Below, one piece after another: positions 55,438-64,000 of a stretch of 64,000 nucleotides of DNA. Origin of the DNA: Mycobacterium sp. MYCO198283. Lineage in GTDB: Bacteria > Actinomycetota > Actinomycetes > Mycobacteriales > Mycobacteriaceae. Made by a program: the position numbers and the translations under genes. The stretch is taken from contig NZ_JAJQJI010000006.1 of the NCBI RefSeq assembly GCF_021213805.1, forward strand, positions 264,675 through 328,674, read 5' to 3'. The notes beneath the pieces are model-generated. The model was not told the DNA's origin. It did no database searches and saw nothing but the letters and a program-made list of their open reading frames with translations. Position 1 is the stretch's first letter; every line of letters begins with the position of its first letter.

Positions 55438-57261
55438 CTACAGGTACTGACCGAGGTTGCTCTCGGTGTCGATCGCCCTGCTGGCCGACGAACTCTTGCC
55501 GGTGACCAGCGTCCGGATGTAGACGATGCGCTCGCCCTTCTTGCCCGAGATCCGCGCCCAGTCGTCCGGGTTGGTGGTGTTGGGCAGGTCCTCGTTCTCG
55601 GCGAACTCGTCGACGATCGAGTCGAGCAGGTGCTGGATGCGCAGACCGGGCTGGCCGGTCTCGAGCACCGACTTGATCGCGTACTTCTTGGCGCGGTCGA
55701 CGACGTTCTGGATCATCGCACCGGAGTTGAAGTCCTTGAAGTACATGACCTCTTTGTCGCCGTTGGCGTAGGTCACCTCGAGGAAGCGGTTGTCGTCGAT
55801 CTCGGCGTACATCCGCTCGACGACCTTCTCGATCATCCCCTTGATGCAGGCCGCCCGGTCGCCGTTGAACTCGGCGAGGTCGTCGGCGTGCACCGGCAGG
55901 TCCTCGGTGAGGTACTTGCTGAAGATGTCCTGCGCCGCCTCGGCGTCGGGCCGCTCGATCTTGATCTTCACGTCCAGCCGACCGGGCCGCAGGATTGCGG
56001 GGTCGATCATGTCCTCGCGGTTGGAGGCGCCGATGACGATGACGTTCTCGAGGCCCTCGACGCCGTCGATCTCGCTGAGCAGCTGCGGCACCACCGTGGT
56101 CTCCACGTCGGAGCTGACGCCGGTGCCGCGGGTGCGGAAGATCGAATCCATCTCGTCGAAGAACACGATCACCGGTGTGCCCTCGGACGCCTTCTCGCGG
56201 GCCCGCTGGAAGATCAGCCGGATGTGCCGCTCGGTCTCGCCGACGAACTTGTTCAGCAGCTCCGGGCCCTTGATGTTGAGGAAGTAGGACTTCGCCTCGC
56301 GGGCGTCGTCGCCACGGACCTCGGCCATCTTCTTGGCCAGCGAGTTCGCCACCGCCTTGGCGATGAGCGTCTTGCCGCAGCCGGGCGGGCCGTACAGCAG
56401 CACACCTTTCGGCGGCCGCAGCGAGTACTCCCGGTAGAGCTCCTTGTGCAGGAACGGCAGCTCCACGGCGTCGCGGATCTGCTCGATCTGGCGGGTGAGC
56501 CCGCCGATGTCGCTGTAGGCGACGTCGGGCACCTCCTCGAGCACCAGGTCCTCGACCTCGGCCTTCGGGATGCGCTCGAACGCGTACCCGGCCTTGGTGT
56601 CGACCAGCAGCGAATCACCGGGCCGGAGCCGGCGCGCCCGCTCCTCGTCGCTCAGCGTCGCCGGGTCGACCTGCTCGTCCGTGCTCACCAGCGGGTCGGC
56701 CAGCCAGACGATGCGCTCCTCGTCGGCATGGCCGACCACGAGCGCGCGACGGCCGTCGGCCAGGATCTCCCGCAGGGTGCTGATCTCCCCCACGGATTCG
56801 AACGTGCCGGCCTCGACGACCGTCAGCGCCTCGTTCAGGCGCACCGTCTGCCCCTGCTTGAGCGACTGCGCGTCGATGTTCGGCGAGCACGTCAGCCGCA
56901 TCTTGCGGCCCGAGGTGAACACGTCGACGGTGTCGTCCTCGTGCACCCCGAGCAGGACGCCGTAACCGCTGGGCGGCTGCCCGAGCCGATCGACCTCTTC
57001 CCGGAGTGCGAGCAGCTGCTGCCGCGCCTCCTTGAGGGTGTCCATGAGCTTGGCGTTGCGGGAAGACAGCGAGTCGACGCGGGCTTCCAGTTGATTGACG
57101 TCGCGCGAGCCGCGGGCGCCGGCGACGCCGGCAGCCTGCTCCAACCGCTCGCGCAGGGCGGCCGCCTCTCGGCGCAACTCTTCCAGTTCGGCGGCATCCT
57201 CGTTGGACAGCGGACGCGTGAAACCTTCTGCATAGGCTTCAGAACGCTCGGACTCACTCAT
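55438..57261 (-). CDS. mpa: Proteasomal ATPase Mpa (ARC)
   Basis: Hexameric AAA+ unfoldase feeding pupylated proteins to the proteasome. 607 aa: N-terminal coiled coil that binds Pup (about 15-95), two OB-fold domains, then the AAA module with Walker A GPPGCGKT (about 290-297) and Walker [11 protein letters not shown]. It ends in GQYL, the motif that docks on PrcA. A 7-bp palindrome TGCACCG-5 nt-CGGTGCA (57277-57295) lies in the leader. The start has a GGAGAGGAG site. Confidence 0.98.
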   Translation of the reverse strand: MSESERSEAYAEGFTRPLSNEDAAELEELRREAAALRERLEQAAGVAGARGSRDVNQLEARVDSLSSRNAKLMDTLKEARQQLLALREEVDRLGQPPSGYGVLLGVHEDDTVDVFTSGRKMRLTCSPNIDAQSLKQGQTVRLNEALTVVEAGTFESVGEISTLREILADGRRALVVGHADEERIVWLADPLVSTDEQVDPATLSDEERARRLRPGDSLLVDTKAGYAFERIPKAEVEDLVLEEVPDVAYSDIGGLTRQIEQIRDAVELPFLHKELYREYSLRPPKGVLLYGPPGCGKTLIAKAVANSLAKKMAEVRGDDAREAKSYFLNIKGPELLNKFVGETERHIRLIFQRAREKASEGTPVIVFFDEMDSIFRTRGTGVSSDVETTVVPQLLSEIDGVEGLENVIVIGASNREDMIDPAILRPGRLDVKIKIERPDAEAAQDIFSKYLTEDLPVHADDLAEFNGDRAACIKGMIEKVVERMYAEIDDNRFLEVTYANGDKEVMYFKDFNSGAMIQNVVDRAKKYAIKSVLETGQPGLRIQHLLDSIVDEFAENEDLPNTTNPDDWARISGKKGERIVYIRTLVTGKSSSASRAIDTESNLGQYL

Positions 57262-57276
57262 GGTGCGCTCCTCTCC

Positions 57277-57295
57277 TGCACCGAACCGCGGTGCA
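57277..57295. promoter_or_regulatory. Palindrome upstream of mpa
   Basis: TGCACCG-AACCG-CGGTGCA, 16 bp before the mpa ATG, overlapping its ribosome-site region. Possible operator or leader stem. Confidence 0.35.
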
Positions 57296-57407
57296 GTAAC
57301 AACTTCAAAGCTACCGGCGATTCATCCGTTGTGTGGGCTCTAGGAATTCGGCACACCAGCAACACTGTTAACCTTCGAGATGAGTTGGCACGATTGAAAG
57401 GACACAC

Positions 57408-57893
57408 GTGACCATCAAGAACCTTGTGCTGGGCGTGGCTTCGGTCGCCGTCGTCGGTGCCGCCGCCGCCGGTATCACCGCGGTCTCCGCCGTTCCGGCG
57501 GCCGGTCCGCAGGTGCAGCCGGTGGCCTTCGGGACGCCGCTGCCCGCGACGCCGGCTCCTGACCTGCAGGGGCCGCTGCTGCAGACCCTCAACGGGTTGA
57601 CCGGGCCGGGCTCGTTCTCGGGCCCGAAGGGCAGCTACATCCAGGGTGGCCTCGGCCGCCTCGCGGGCACCGCGGACCGCAAGTACAACCAGTACGCGTC
57701 GCAGGGGTACTTCCCGCTCTCCTTCACCATCGCGAACATCGATCAGAACGGTGGCCTCGCCACTGCGAACGTTTCGGTGACGGCTGCCAACGGCGTGACG
57801 GCTTCGCAGCCGTTGACGTTCGTCGCCGGCCCCAGCCCGAGCGGCTGGCAGGTGGAGAAGGGCTCGGCGATGTCCTTCCTCAGCTCGCTGTAA
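57408..57893 (+). CDS. MTB12/CFP2-like secreted low-molecular-weight antigen
   Basis: 161-aa exported protein. Signal peptide to about residue 31 (VVGAAAAGITAVSA), then a small domain with QPVAFGTPLPATPAPDLQGPLLQ, PLSFTIANID and a C-terminal GWQVEKGSAMSFL, the layout of the secreted MTB12 (CFP2) antigen family. GTG start with AAAGGA 57397-57402. It is followed 18 bp later by lppK, a related domain. Confidence 0.82.
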   Translation: MTIKNLVLGVASVAVVGAAAAGITAVSAVPAAGPQVQPVAFGTPLPATPAPDLQGPLLQTLNGLTGPGSFSGPKGSYIQGGLGRLAGTADRKYNQYASQGYFPLSFTIANIDQNGGLATANVSVTAANGVTASQPLTFVAGPSPSGWQVEKGSAMSFLSSL

Positions 57894-57911
57894 CACATCA
57901 CGCCACAGACA

Positions 57912-58438
57912 GTGCGGCAGCGATCGTCGGCCACGGCCACGATCGCTGCCGCATTGTTCGTTGGTGGGGTGCTCGCGGGGTGCGCCGACGAACAGCACCC
58001 GGCGGCGGTCCCGGCAAGCCCGTCGACTCCCAGCTCGACAGTCGCCGCGCCCGCGGCGCCCGGTCCCCTGCCCGCGCCGGAGGCCCTCACCGACGTGCTG
58101 TACCGGTTGGCCGATCCGGGCCTGCCGGTCGACCAGAAGTTCGCGCTGATCGACGGCTCCGGCGCCGAGGACGCTGCGGTGATCGACGGTTTCGCCCAGG
58201 CGCTGCGCGACAGCGGCCTCATCCCCGTCGGATTCACTGCCACCGAGATCGCGTGGAGTGACCGGGTGCCCGGACACGTCAGCGCCGATGTCACCGTTCA
58301 CAGCGAGAATCCGTCGCTCACGGGTGGTTTCACGGTGCCGATGGAGTTTCAGCCGTATCAGGGTGGGTGGCAGCTCTCGCGCAGCACAGCGCAGATGCTG
58401 TTGACGCTCGACGACGCCGCGCCCACCCCGACCCGCTA

Positions 58439-58439
<1 letters not shown>
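57912..58439 (+). CDS. lppK: Lipoprotein LppK
   Basis: 175-aa lipoprotein with a lipobox (VLAGC, Cys24). After a Pro/Ala/Ser linker comes the same small domain as its neighbour (FALIDGSGAEDAA, GFTATEIAW, MEFQPYQGGWQLSRSTAQMLL), similar to Rv2116. GTG start at 57912. The stop (TAG, 58437-58439) shares a base with the start of the DUF503 gene. Confidence 0.85.
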
Positions 58440-59631
<1,192 letters not shown>

Positions 59632-59675
59632 TTAGGCTGGCGGCGCAGCGGAAATACGGTGCAGGAGGTGACAAT

Positions 59676-60515
59676 GTGGCGGACGACGTGAGCGTGTCGC
59701 GGCCCGCGCTGTCGCCCTCACGGGCGGCTGATTTCAAGCAGTGCCCGCTGCTGTACCGGTTCCGGGCGATCGATCGGCTGCCGGAGCCCTCGTCGGCGGC
59801 GCAGGTGCGCGGCTCGGTGGTGCACGCGGCGCTCGAATCGCTCTATGGCCTGCCGGCGGCGAACCGAAGCCGCGCCACGGCGCTCACACTCATCGCGCCG
59901 GCGTGGCAGCGGGTGCTCGACGAAGCGCCGGAGCTGGGTGAAGAGTTCGCCGACGAGCAGCGGGCCGCCCTGCTGGCTGAAGCCGAGGCGCTGCTCTCCG
60001 GGTACTACCGCCTGGAGGATCCGACGCGGTTCGACCCGGAATGCTGCGAGCAGCGCGTCGAGGTGGAGCTGGCCGACGGCACGCTGCTGCGCGGCTTCGT
60101 GGACCGCATCGACGTCGCGCCTACCGGCGAACTGCGCGTCGTCGACTATAAGACCGGTCGCGCACCCGACGAGGCGTGGGCGCTCGCCGAGTACAAGGCG
60201 CTGTTCCAGATGAAGTTCTACGCGGTGGCGCTGTGGCGGTCGCGCGGCGTGCTCGCCAGCCGGTTGCGGCTCATCTACCTAGCCGACGGACAGGTGCTCG
60301 ACTACTCGCCCGACCGCGACGAGCTGGTGCGGTTCGAGAAGACGCTCACCGCCATCTGGCGGGCCATCCAGGCCGCCGGCGCCAGCGGAGACTTCCGCCC
60401 CAAACCGAGCAAGCTGTGCGACTGGTGCGCTCATCGCGCGCTGTGCCCGTCCTTCGGAGGTACGCCGCCGCCGTATCCCGGGTGGCCGGAGCGCCCCGCC
60501 GAGCCCGCGGCATGA
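59676..60515 (+). CDS. RecB-family PD-(D/E)XK nuclease
   Basis: 279-aa nuclease. The LSPSRAADFKQCPLLYRFRAID opening (about 10-31, trimmed), RGSVVHAALESLY, and VVDYKTGRAPDEA (catalytic Asp/Lys), ending with a Cys cluster (LCDWCAHRALC) that suggests a 4Fe-4S cluster, as in AddB/Cas4-like nucleases. Orthologue of Rv2119. GTG start with AGGAGGTG. Its stop overlaps the thioesterase start by ATGA. Confidence 0.9.
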   Translation: MADDVSVSRPALSPSRAADFKQCPLLYRFRAIDRLPEPSSAAQVRGSVVHAALESLYGLPAANRSRATALTLIAPAWQRVLDEAPELGEEFADEQRAALLAEAEALLSGYYRLEDPTRFDPECCEQRVEVELADGTLLRGFVDRIDVAPTGELRVVDYKTGRAPDEAWALAEYKALFQMKFYAVALWRSRGVLASRLRLIYLADGQVLDYSPDRDELVRFEKTLTAIWRAIQAAGASGDFRPKPSKLCDWCAHRALCPSFGGTPPPYPGWPERPAEPAA

Positions 60516-61285
60516 GCGGATATTTCTACCGCCGGCTCGACGACGACCGCTACGAATCGGGTGACCTCACCCGAAGCAACTGGGCGCCCGATCTGCAGCA
60601 CGGCTCGCCGCCGCTGGCGCTGCTGACCCGCGCCATCGAGCAGCAGCTTCCGCCGCAGCTGCGCATCGGCCGCCTGACGCTCGACATCCTGGGCGCCATA
60701 CCGGTGTCGACGCTGGTGGTGCGGACATCGGTGGTGCGCCCGGGCCGTCGGATCAGCCTGCTCGCGGCCGAACTCGCGCCCGCCGACTCGCCCGAGCGGC
60801 CCGCCGCGCGTGTCACCGCCTGGGCGCTGGCGACCAGCGACACCTCCGGCGCGGTCGCCGACCGGCACCCGCCGCTCGTCGAGGGCCCGACCGTGCCGCT
60901 TCCGGCCCACTGGTGGAACGTCGGCGGCTACCTCGAAGCCGTCGAATGGCGACCGCAGGCCGAGACGTCGCCGGGCGGCCGCACCTTTTGGGTGACGCCG
61001 ACCGTGACGCTCGTCGACGGTGAAGAGCCCACCGCGCTGCAGCGGATGGCGATGGTGGTCGATTCGGCCAACGGCATAGGCGCCGCGCTCGACCCGCGGG
61101 AGTACCTGTTCATGAACACCGACACCGCGGTACACCTGCATCGGCTGCCCGAGGGCAGGGATTTCGCGCTGCGGGCGGGTGCGTCCATTGGCCCGGACGG
61201 CATCGGCGTCACGAGCGGCGAGGTGTTCGACCGCCGCGGCCTCGTCGGCACCGTCGCGCAGACGCTGCTCGTCGAACGCCGCTGA
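60512..61285 (+). CDS. Thioesterase-family protein (TesB-like)
   Basis: 257 aa, double hot-dog. LTRSNWAPDLQHGSPPLALLTRAIE (about 19-43, trimmed) and the PVSTLVVRTSVVRPGRRISLL strand are typical; a second half follows with PTALQRMAMVVDSANGIG. Similar in design to the protein at 3917-4741. It is translated with the RecB-like gene (ATGA, 60512-60515). The substrate is unknown. Confidence 0.8.
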   Translation: MSGYFYRRLDDDRYESGDLTRSNWAPDLQHGSPPLALLTRAIEQQLPPQLRIGRLTLDILGAIPVSTLVVRTSVVRPGRRISLLAAELAPADSPERPAARVTAWALATSDTSGAVADRHPPLVEGPTVPLPAHWWNVGGYLEAVEWRPQAETSPGGRTFWVTPTVTLVDGEEPTALQRMAMVVDSANGIGAALDPREYLFMNTDTAVHLHRLPEGRDFALRAGASIGPDGIGVTSGEVFDRRGLVGTVAQTLLVERR

Positions 61286-61306
61286 CGGCCGTCTGGACCG
61301 GCGCGT

Positions 61307-62152
61307 TCAGAAGCGGCAGAACCGGATGTCGGATGCCAGAATCGCTTTCGCGCCGATCGCGGCGAGCCGATCCATGATCGCGTTGACCTCCCGGCGTGGC
61401 ACCAGTGCCCGCACCGCGACCCAATCCGGGTCGGCGAGCGGCGCGATGGTCGGTGACTCCAGGCCCGGCGTGACGGCCGTCGCCTCGTCGAGAACCGCAC
61501 GGGGACAGTCGTAGTCGAGCATCAGGTATTGCTGGCCGAACACCACGCCCTGCACGCGCGCCGCCAATTGGTCACGCGCGGCGGCGGACTCAACGTCGGC
61601 CCGTTCGATGAGGATCGCCTCGGAGACGCACAGCGGCTCACCGAACGCCACCAGGTGGTGCAGGCCGAGGGTGCGTCCCGAGCCGACAACATCGGCGATG
61701 GCGTCGGCGACACCCAGCTGTATCGAGATCTCGACAGCACCGTCGAGCCGGATGACGGTGGCGTCAATGCCTTTGGCGGCGAGGTCTTTTCGCACCAGGT
61801 TGGGAAACGCGGTCGCGACGCGTTTGCCCGCGAGGTCCGCGGTGGTCCACTCCCGGCCGGCCGGTGCGGCGTAGCGGAACGTCGACGATCCAAACCCCAG
61901 CGCAAGCCGTTCGGTCACCGGTGCGTCGGACTCCCACGCCAAGTCGCGGCCGGTGATGCCGAGGTCGAGTTCGCCGGAGCCGACGTAGATCGCGATGTCG
62001 CGTGGCCGTAGGAAGAAGAATTCGACGTTGTTGACGGGGTCGACGACCGTGAGGTCCTTGGGGTCGGTGCGGCGCCGGTAGCCGGCTTCTTCGAGGATCT
62101 CGGCGGCGGACACGCTGAGCGCCCCCTTGTTGGGAACCGCGACGCGCAGCAT
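61307..62152 (-). CDS. hisG: ATP phosphoribosyltransferase HisG (long form)
   Basis: First enzyme of histidine biosynthesis, feedback-inhibited by histidine through its C-terminal domain. 281 aa, long form: catalytic part ([46 protein letters not shown]) plus the C-terminal ACT-like regulatory domain from about 210. Starts 2 bp after hisE, the usual mycobacterial pair. Confidence 0.97.
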   Translation of the reverse strand: MLRVAVPNKGALSVSAAEILEEAGYRRRTDPKDLTVVDPVNNVEFFFLRPRDIAIYVGSGELDLGITGRDLAWESDAPVTERLALGFGSSTFRYAAPAGREWTTADLAGKRVATAFPNLVRKDLAAKGIDATVIRLDGAVEISIQLGVADAIADVVGSGRTLGLHHLVAFGEPLCVSEAILIERADVESAAARDQLAARVQGVVFGQQYLMLDYDCPRAVLDEATAVTPGLESPTIAPLADPDWVAVRALVPRREVNAIMDRLAAIGAKAILASDIRFCRF

Positions 62153-62154
62153 GC

Positions 62155-62436
62155 TCACAGCTTTCGGTAGATGTCGTCGAGGGTGAGACCGCGGGCGACC
62201 ATGAGCACCTGAGCCCAATAGAGCAATTGGCTGAGCTCTTCGGCGAGGGCCTCGTCGCTTTCGTGTTCGGCGGCCAACCACACCTCGCCGGCCTCTTCGA
62301 GGATCTTCTTGCCGAGGCCGTGCACACCGCCGTCGAGCGCGGCGACGGTGCCGCTGCCGGCGCGCCGGGTGCGGGCCTTCTCCGTCAACTCGGCGAACAG
62401 GTCCTCGAACGTCTTCACGGGTGGCGATTCTGTCAC
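62155..62436 (-). CDS. hisE: Phosphoribosyl-ATP pyrophosphatase HisE
   Basis: Second histidine step, hydrolysing PR-ATP to PR-AMP. 93 aa with [19 protein letters not shown] (metal-binding MazG-like helix, about 43-61) and [26 protein letters not shown] 62436 gives the 93-residue length of relatives and the [14 protein letters not shown] start; GTG 62418 is alternative. Co-transcribed with hisG. Confidence 0.95.
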   Translation of the reverse strand: MTESPPVKTFEDLFAELTEKARTRRAGSGTVAALDGGVHGLGKKILEEAGEVWLAAEHESDEALAEELSQLLYWAQVLMVARGLTLDDIYRKL

Positions 62437-62502
62437 GCGGACGGTGTCACGGTCGAAGCGGTAACCATCGAATCTGGCGTATGGACCTGCCGAAATCGGT
62501 CC

Positions 62503-62508
62503 TACGCT
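62503..62508 (+). promoter_or_regulatory. -10 hexamer, leaderless start of the second EspC-like gene
   Basis: TACGCT, 7 nt before the ATG at 62516. Confidence 0.55.
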
Positions 62509-62515
62509 TTTTCTC

Positions 62516-62806
62516 ATGGCTGTGATCGGGGCGGACGCTACTGGGCTGCAGCGGTTCTCTGACTGTTGTCGCCGACAGCGAGACGGCGTGCTGGCGGACG
62601 CGCACGAGCACCCCGGTGGTCCCTCGTTCCAGGCGACCGCCTCGGCCGTCGCCGCGATCCACGACGGTGTGGCATCCGCCCGCACCGCGTTGGCGAATCG
62701 CCTGGGCGCGACAGCCGACCGACTCTCCGCCGCAGCCGCCAACTACACAGCGACCGATGCCGGCTCGGCGTCGGCGCTCGACGCGCTCTTCGGCGAAATC
62801 GACTGA
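62516..62806 (+). CDS. EspC-like small type VII secretion-associated protein, second copy
   Basis: 96-aa helical protein with the pattern [16 protein letters not shown] ... [12 protein letters not shown] ... [33 protein letters not shown], the DUF2580/EspC-type architecture. Similar in size and role to the protein at 49898-50176 but quite different in sequence. Its TGA at 62804-62806 lies in the same frame as the following broken gene. Likely an export partner for it. Confidence 0.65.
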   Translation: MAVIGADATGLQRFSDCCRRQRDGVLADAHEHPGGPSFQATASAVAAIHDGVASARTALANRLGATADRLSAAAANYTATDAGSASALDALFGEID

Positions 62807-62810
62807 CGCC

Positions 62811-63741
62811 GTGCGACGTGGGAGAACGCCTTCGACACCATCTACCGCACCGCAGGCGCACCGGGTGGCACAACGTGGACGGGCCCGGCGGCCGAGCGGG
62901 CCGTCGCGCGCACCCACTCAGATCGCGCGAAGGTGCTCCAGGTAGTCGACAACCTGACACACGCCGCGGAGGTCGCGCGTATCGGAGCGGCCGAGATCGC
63001 CGCCGCCCGACAACGAACGCTGGACGCGATCGCCAACGCCCGAACCGCTGGGTTTGAGGTCGCCGACGACCTCACGGTCTCCGACACCCGGGATTACGCA
63101 ACCCATCGTGAGTACAACGATCGGATGGCGCAAGCGCGCACGCTCGCCATGCGCATCTGGACGAGCGCGCGCGGACTGGCAACGACCGACCAGTCAGTGG
63201 CAGGCCGGCTGACCCCCATCTCGGCGGGCTTCAACCAGTTGACCTTCCGCGAGGGTCCGCTGCCAGCCATGCCGCCGTTACCGACGGAACCACCGCCGCC
63301 GCCGCGCGTGCCGAAACGGAAGTTCATCCCGCAGACCTGGGGCGCCTGCGCACCCCGCGGCGAAGATCCGAACAAGGAAGTGGCTTTCTTCAACCTCGCG
63401 CGGCTGTGGGATCCGGCGTTTTCGCACTACGAGATACCTGAGGAAGCGCAAGCCGTCCTTAGTGCGGCGATGACAACCACGGGCTTCTTCACATCGCAAG
63501 GAAGCATGGCAAGGAGTGGGGACGAATCGGGGTTTTGGGAAATTGGCGCAATATCGCCGATTATGCGATCGGAGCAGCACTCGCTTATCCGGAGTCCGTG
63601 AAGTATCAACCGGAACGTGGAACCTTCCTTGTTATTCGGAACATCTATTTTGATGACCAGCCGGGACCACCCGTTTGGCGCGTGGAGGTAGCCGTCAACC
63701 TTCATGGTGAAATCATCACCGCTTACCCCAAACTCAACTGA
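62811..63741 (+). pseudogene. Frame-broken type VII polymorphic toxin candidate (BECR-nuclease-like C-terminus)
   Basis: Coding content runs in one frame from 62807 to about 63468 and in another from about 63463 to 63741. Frame 1: TWENAFDTIYRTAGAPG, TTWTGPAAERAVART (WXG-like) and GFEVADDLTV, homologous to the N-terminus of the hydrolase at 50173, then a Pro-rich linker. Frame 2: DDNHGLLHIARKHGKEWGRIG, then WRVEVAVNLHGEIITAYPKLN, resembling BECR (barnase/EndoU/colicin-like) nuclease toxins. Frame 1 has no normal start codon before GTG 62933; GTG 62811 is out of frame. GC drops to about 42% at 63601-63660. Two 1-bp indels, or sequence errors, would explain this. Confidence 0.6.
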
Positions 63742-64000
63742 TGACTGTCGAGACGAAAGGCCGGAACATCAGCGCACCGCTTCCCCGCTACAGCGACCGA
63801 GTCGCCCGAATCACCGAGATCGTCGAGTCAGTGGTCGACCTGTCCGGCCTGCTCACCAACACCTACGAAGCGAACCCGGCTCCGCTACCGAACGGGCTCG
63901 CATGCTCCTGGGGCGAGCGCGAGACCGGGATGACGCGCGTCAGCGTGCACATCAACGCTGTCGACGATGCAGCGGACGAGCTTCGCAGCTTGCGGGACCA
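63741..64000 (+). CDS. Candidate immunity or partner protein, cut by window edge
   Basis: Open frame from ATG 63741, overlapping the previous stop by one base (TGATG), running off the end; 86 residues visible. It has a soluble amphipathic N-terminus (SDRVARITEIVESVVDLSGLL), then CSWGERETGMTRVSVHINAVDD. I do not recognise a family. Directly after a toxin-like gene and coupled to it, it is the natural candidate for an immunity protein. GC is back to about 60%. Confidence 0.5.
   Translation, partial: MTVETKGRNISAPLPRYSDRVARITEIVESVVDLSGLLTNTYEANPAPLPNGLACSWGERETGMTRVSVHINAVDDAADELRSLRD

Overview
The window is high-GC chromosomal DNA from a fast-growing mycobacterium (Mycolicibacterium type). 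The diagnostic evidence is gene content: rbpA, lipT-lppI, lppK, a cobI-cobJ fusion beside cobG-cobH-cobK-cobL-cobM-cobN, helY-tatC-tatA-pafC-pafB-pafA, and the Pup-proteasome genes mpa-dop-pup-prcB-prcA followed by hisG-hisE. The order follows the M. tuberculosis Rv2045-Rv2121 backbone, with blocks missing and other genes inserted. I see no rRNA, tRNA, CRISPR array, insertion sequence or prophage.

Layout. 1-11.5 kb is an accessory metabolic stretch: manganese catalase, NCS1 and MFS transporters, a thioesterase, a DoxX protein with a long hendecad-repeat tail, gluconate permease/kinase, a SalK-like protein, DUF3140 and DUF2945 proteins, and a kinase-beta-domain fusion. 11.5-19.3 kb carries lipT/lppI, the ssuC-ssuB-ssuA-ssuD sulfonate operon and a RecQ helicase. 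19.3-25 kb holds rbpA, the polyprenol-phosphate mannosyltransferase and lnt (lipoprotein and mannolipid biogenesis), an amidohydrolase and fxsA. 25-38 kb is the aerobic cobalamin cluster with F420-type split-barrel proteins. 38-45 kb has pepE, a 5'-3' exonuclease, a DUF4333 protein, helY and tatC-tatA. 45-57.3 kb is the pupylation-proteasome region (pafC, pafB, pafA, prcA, prcB, pup, dop, mpa), interrupted by a membrane-anchored serine protease and a type VII-like EspC/hydrolase pair. 57.4-62.4 kb has MTB12-like and LppK proteins, a DUF503 protein, trmI, a RecB-like nuclease, a thioesterase and hisG-hisE. The right end (62.5-64 kb) starts a second EspC-like module whose large gene is frameshifted.

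The most interesting region is that right end. An EspC-like small protein is followed by a frame-broken protein sharing its N-terminal domain with the hydrolase at 50.2 kb. Its C-terminus is low in GC and looks like a BECR-fold nuclease toxin, and the next gene, cut by the window edge, is a candidate immunity gene. I read this as a type VII polymorphic-toxin module.

Expression signals. At about twenty genes a TANNNT or CANNNT hexamer lies 6-8 nt before the start codon, the geometry of leaderless mycobacterial transcripts; I used this to choose several starts. Many operon genes instead overlap by ATGA, GTGA or TGATG. No gap exceeds 300 bases.
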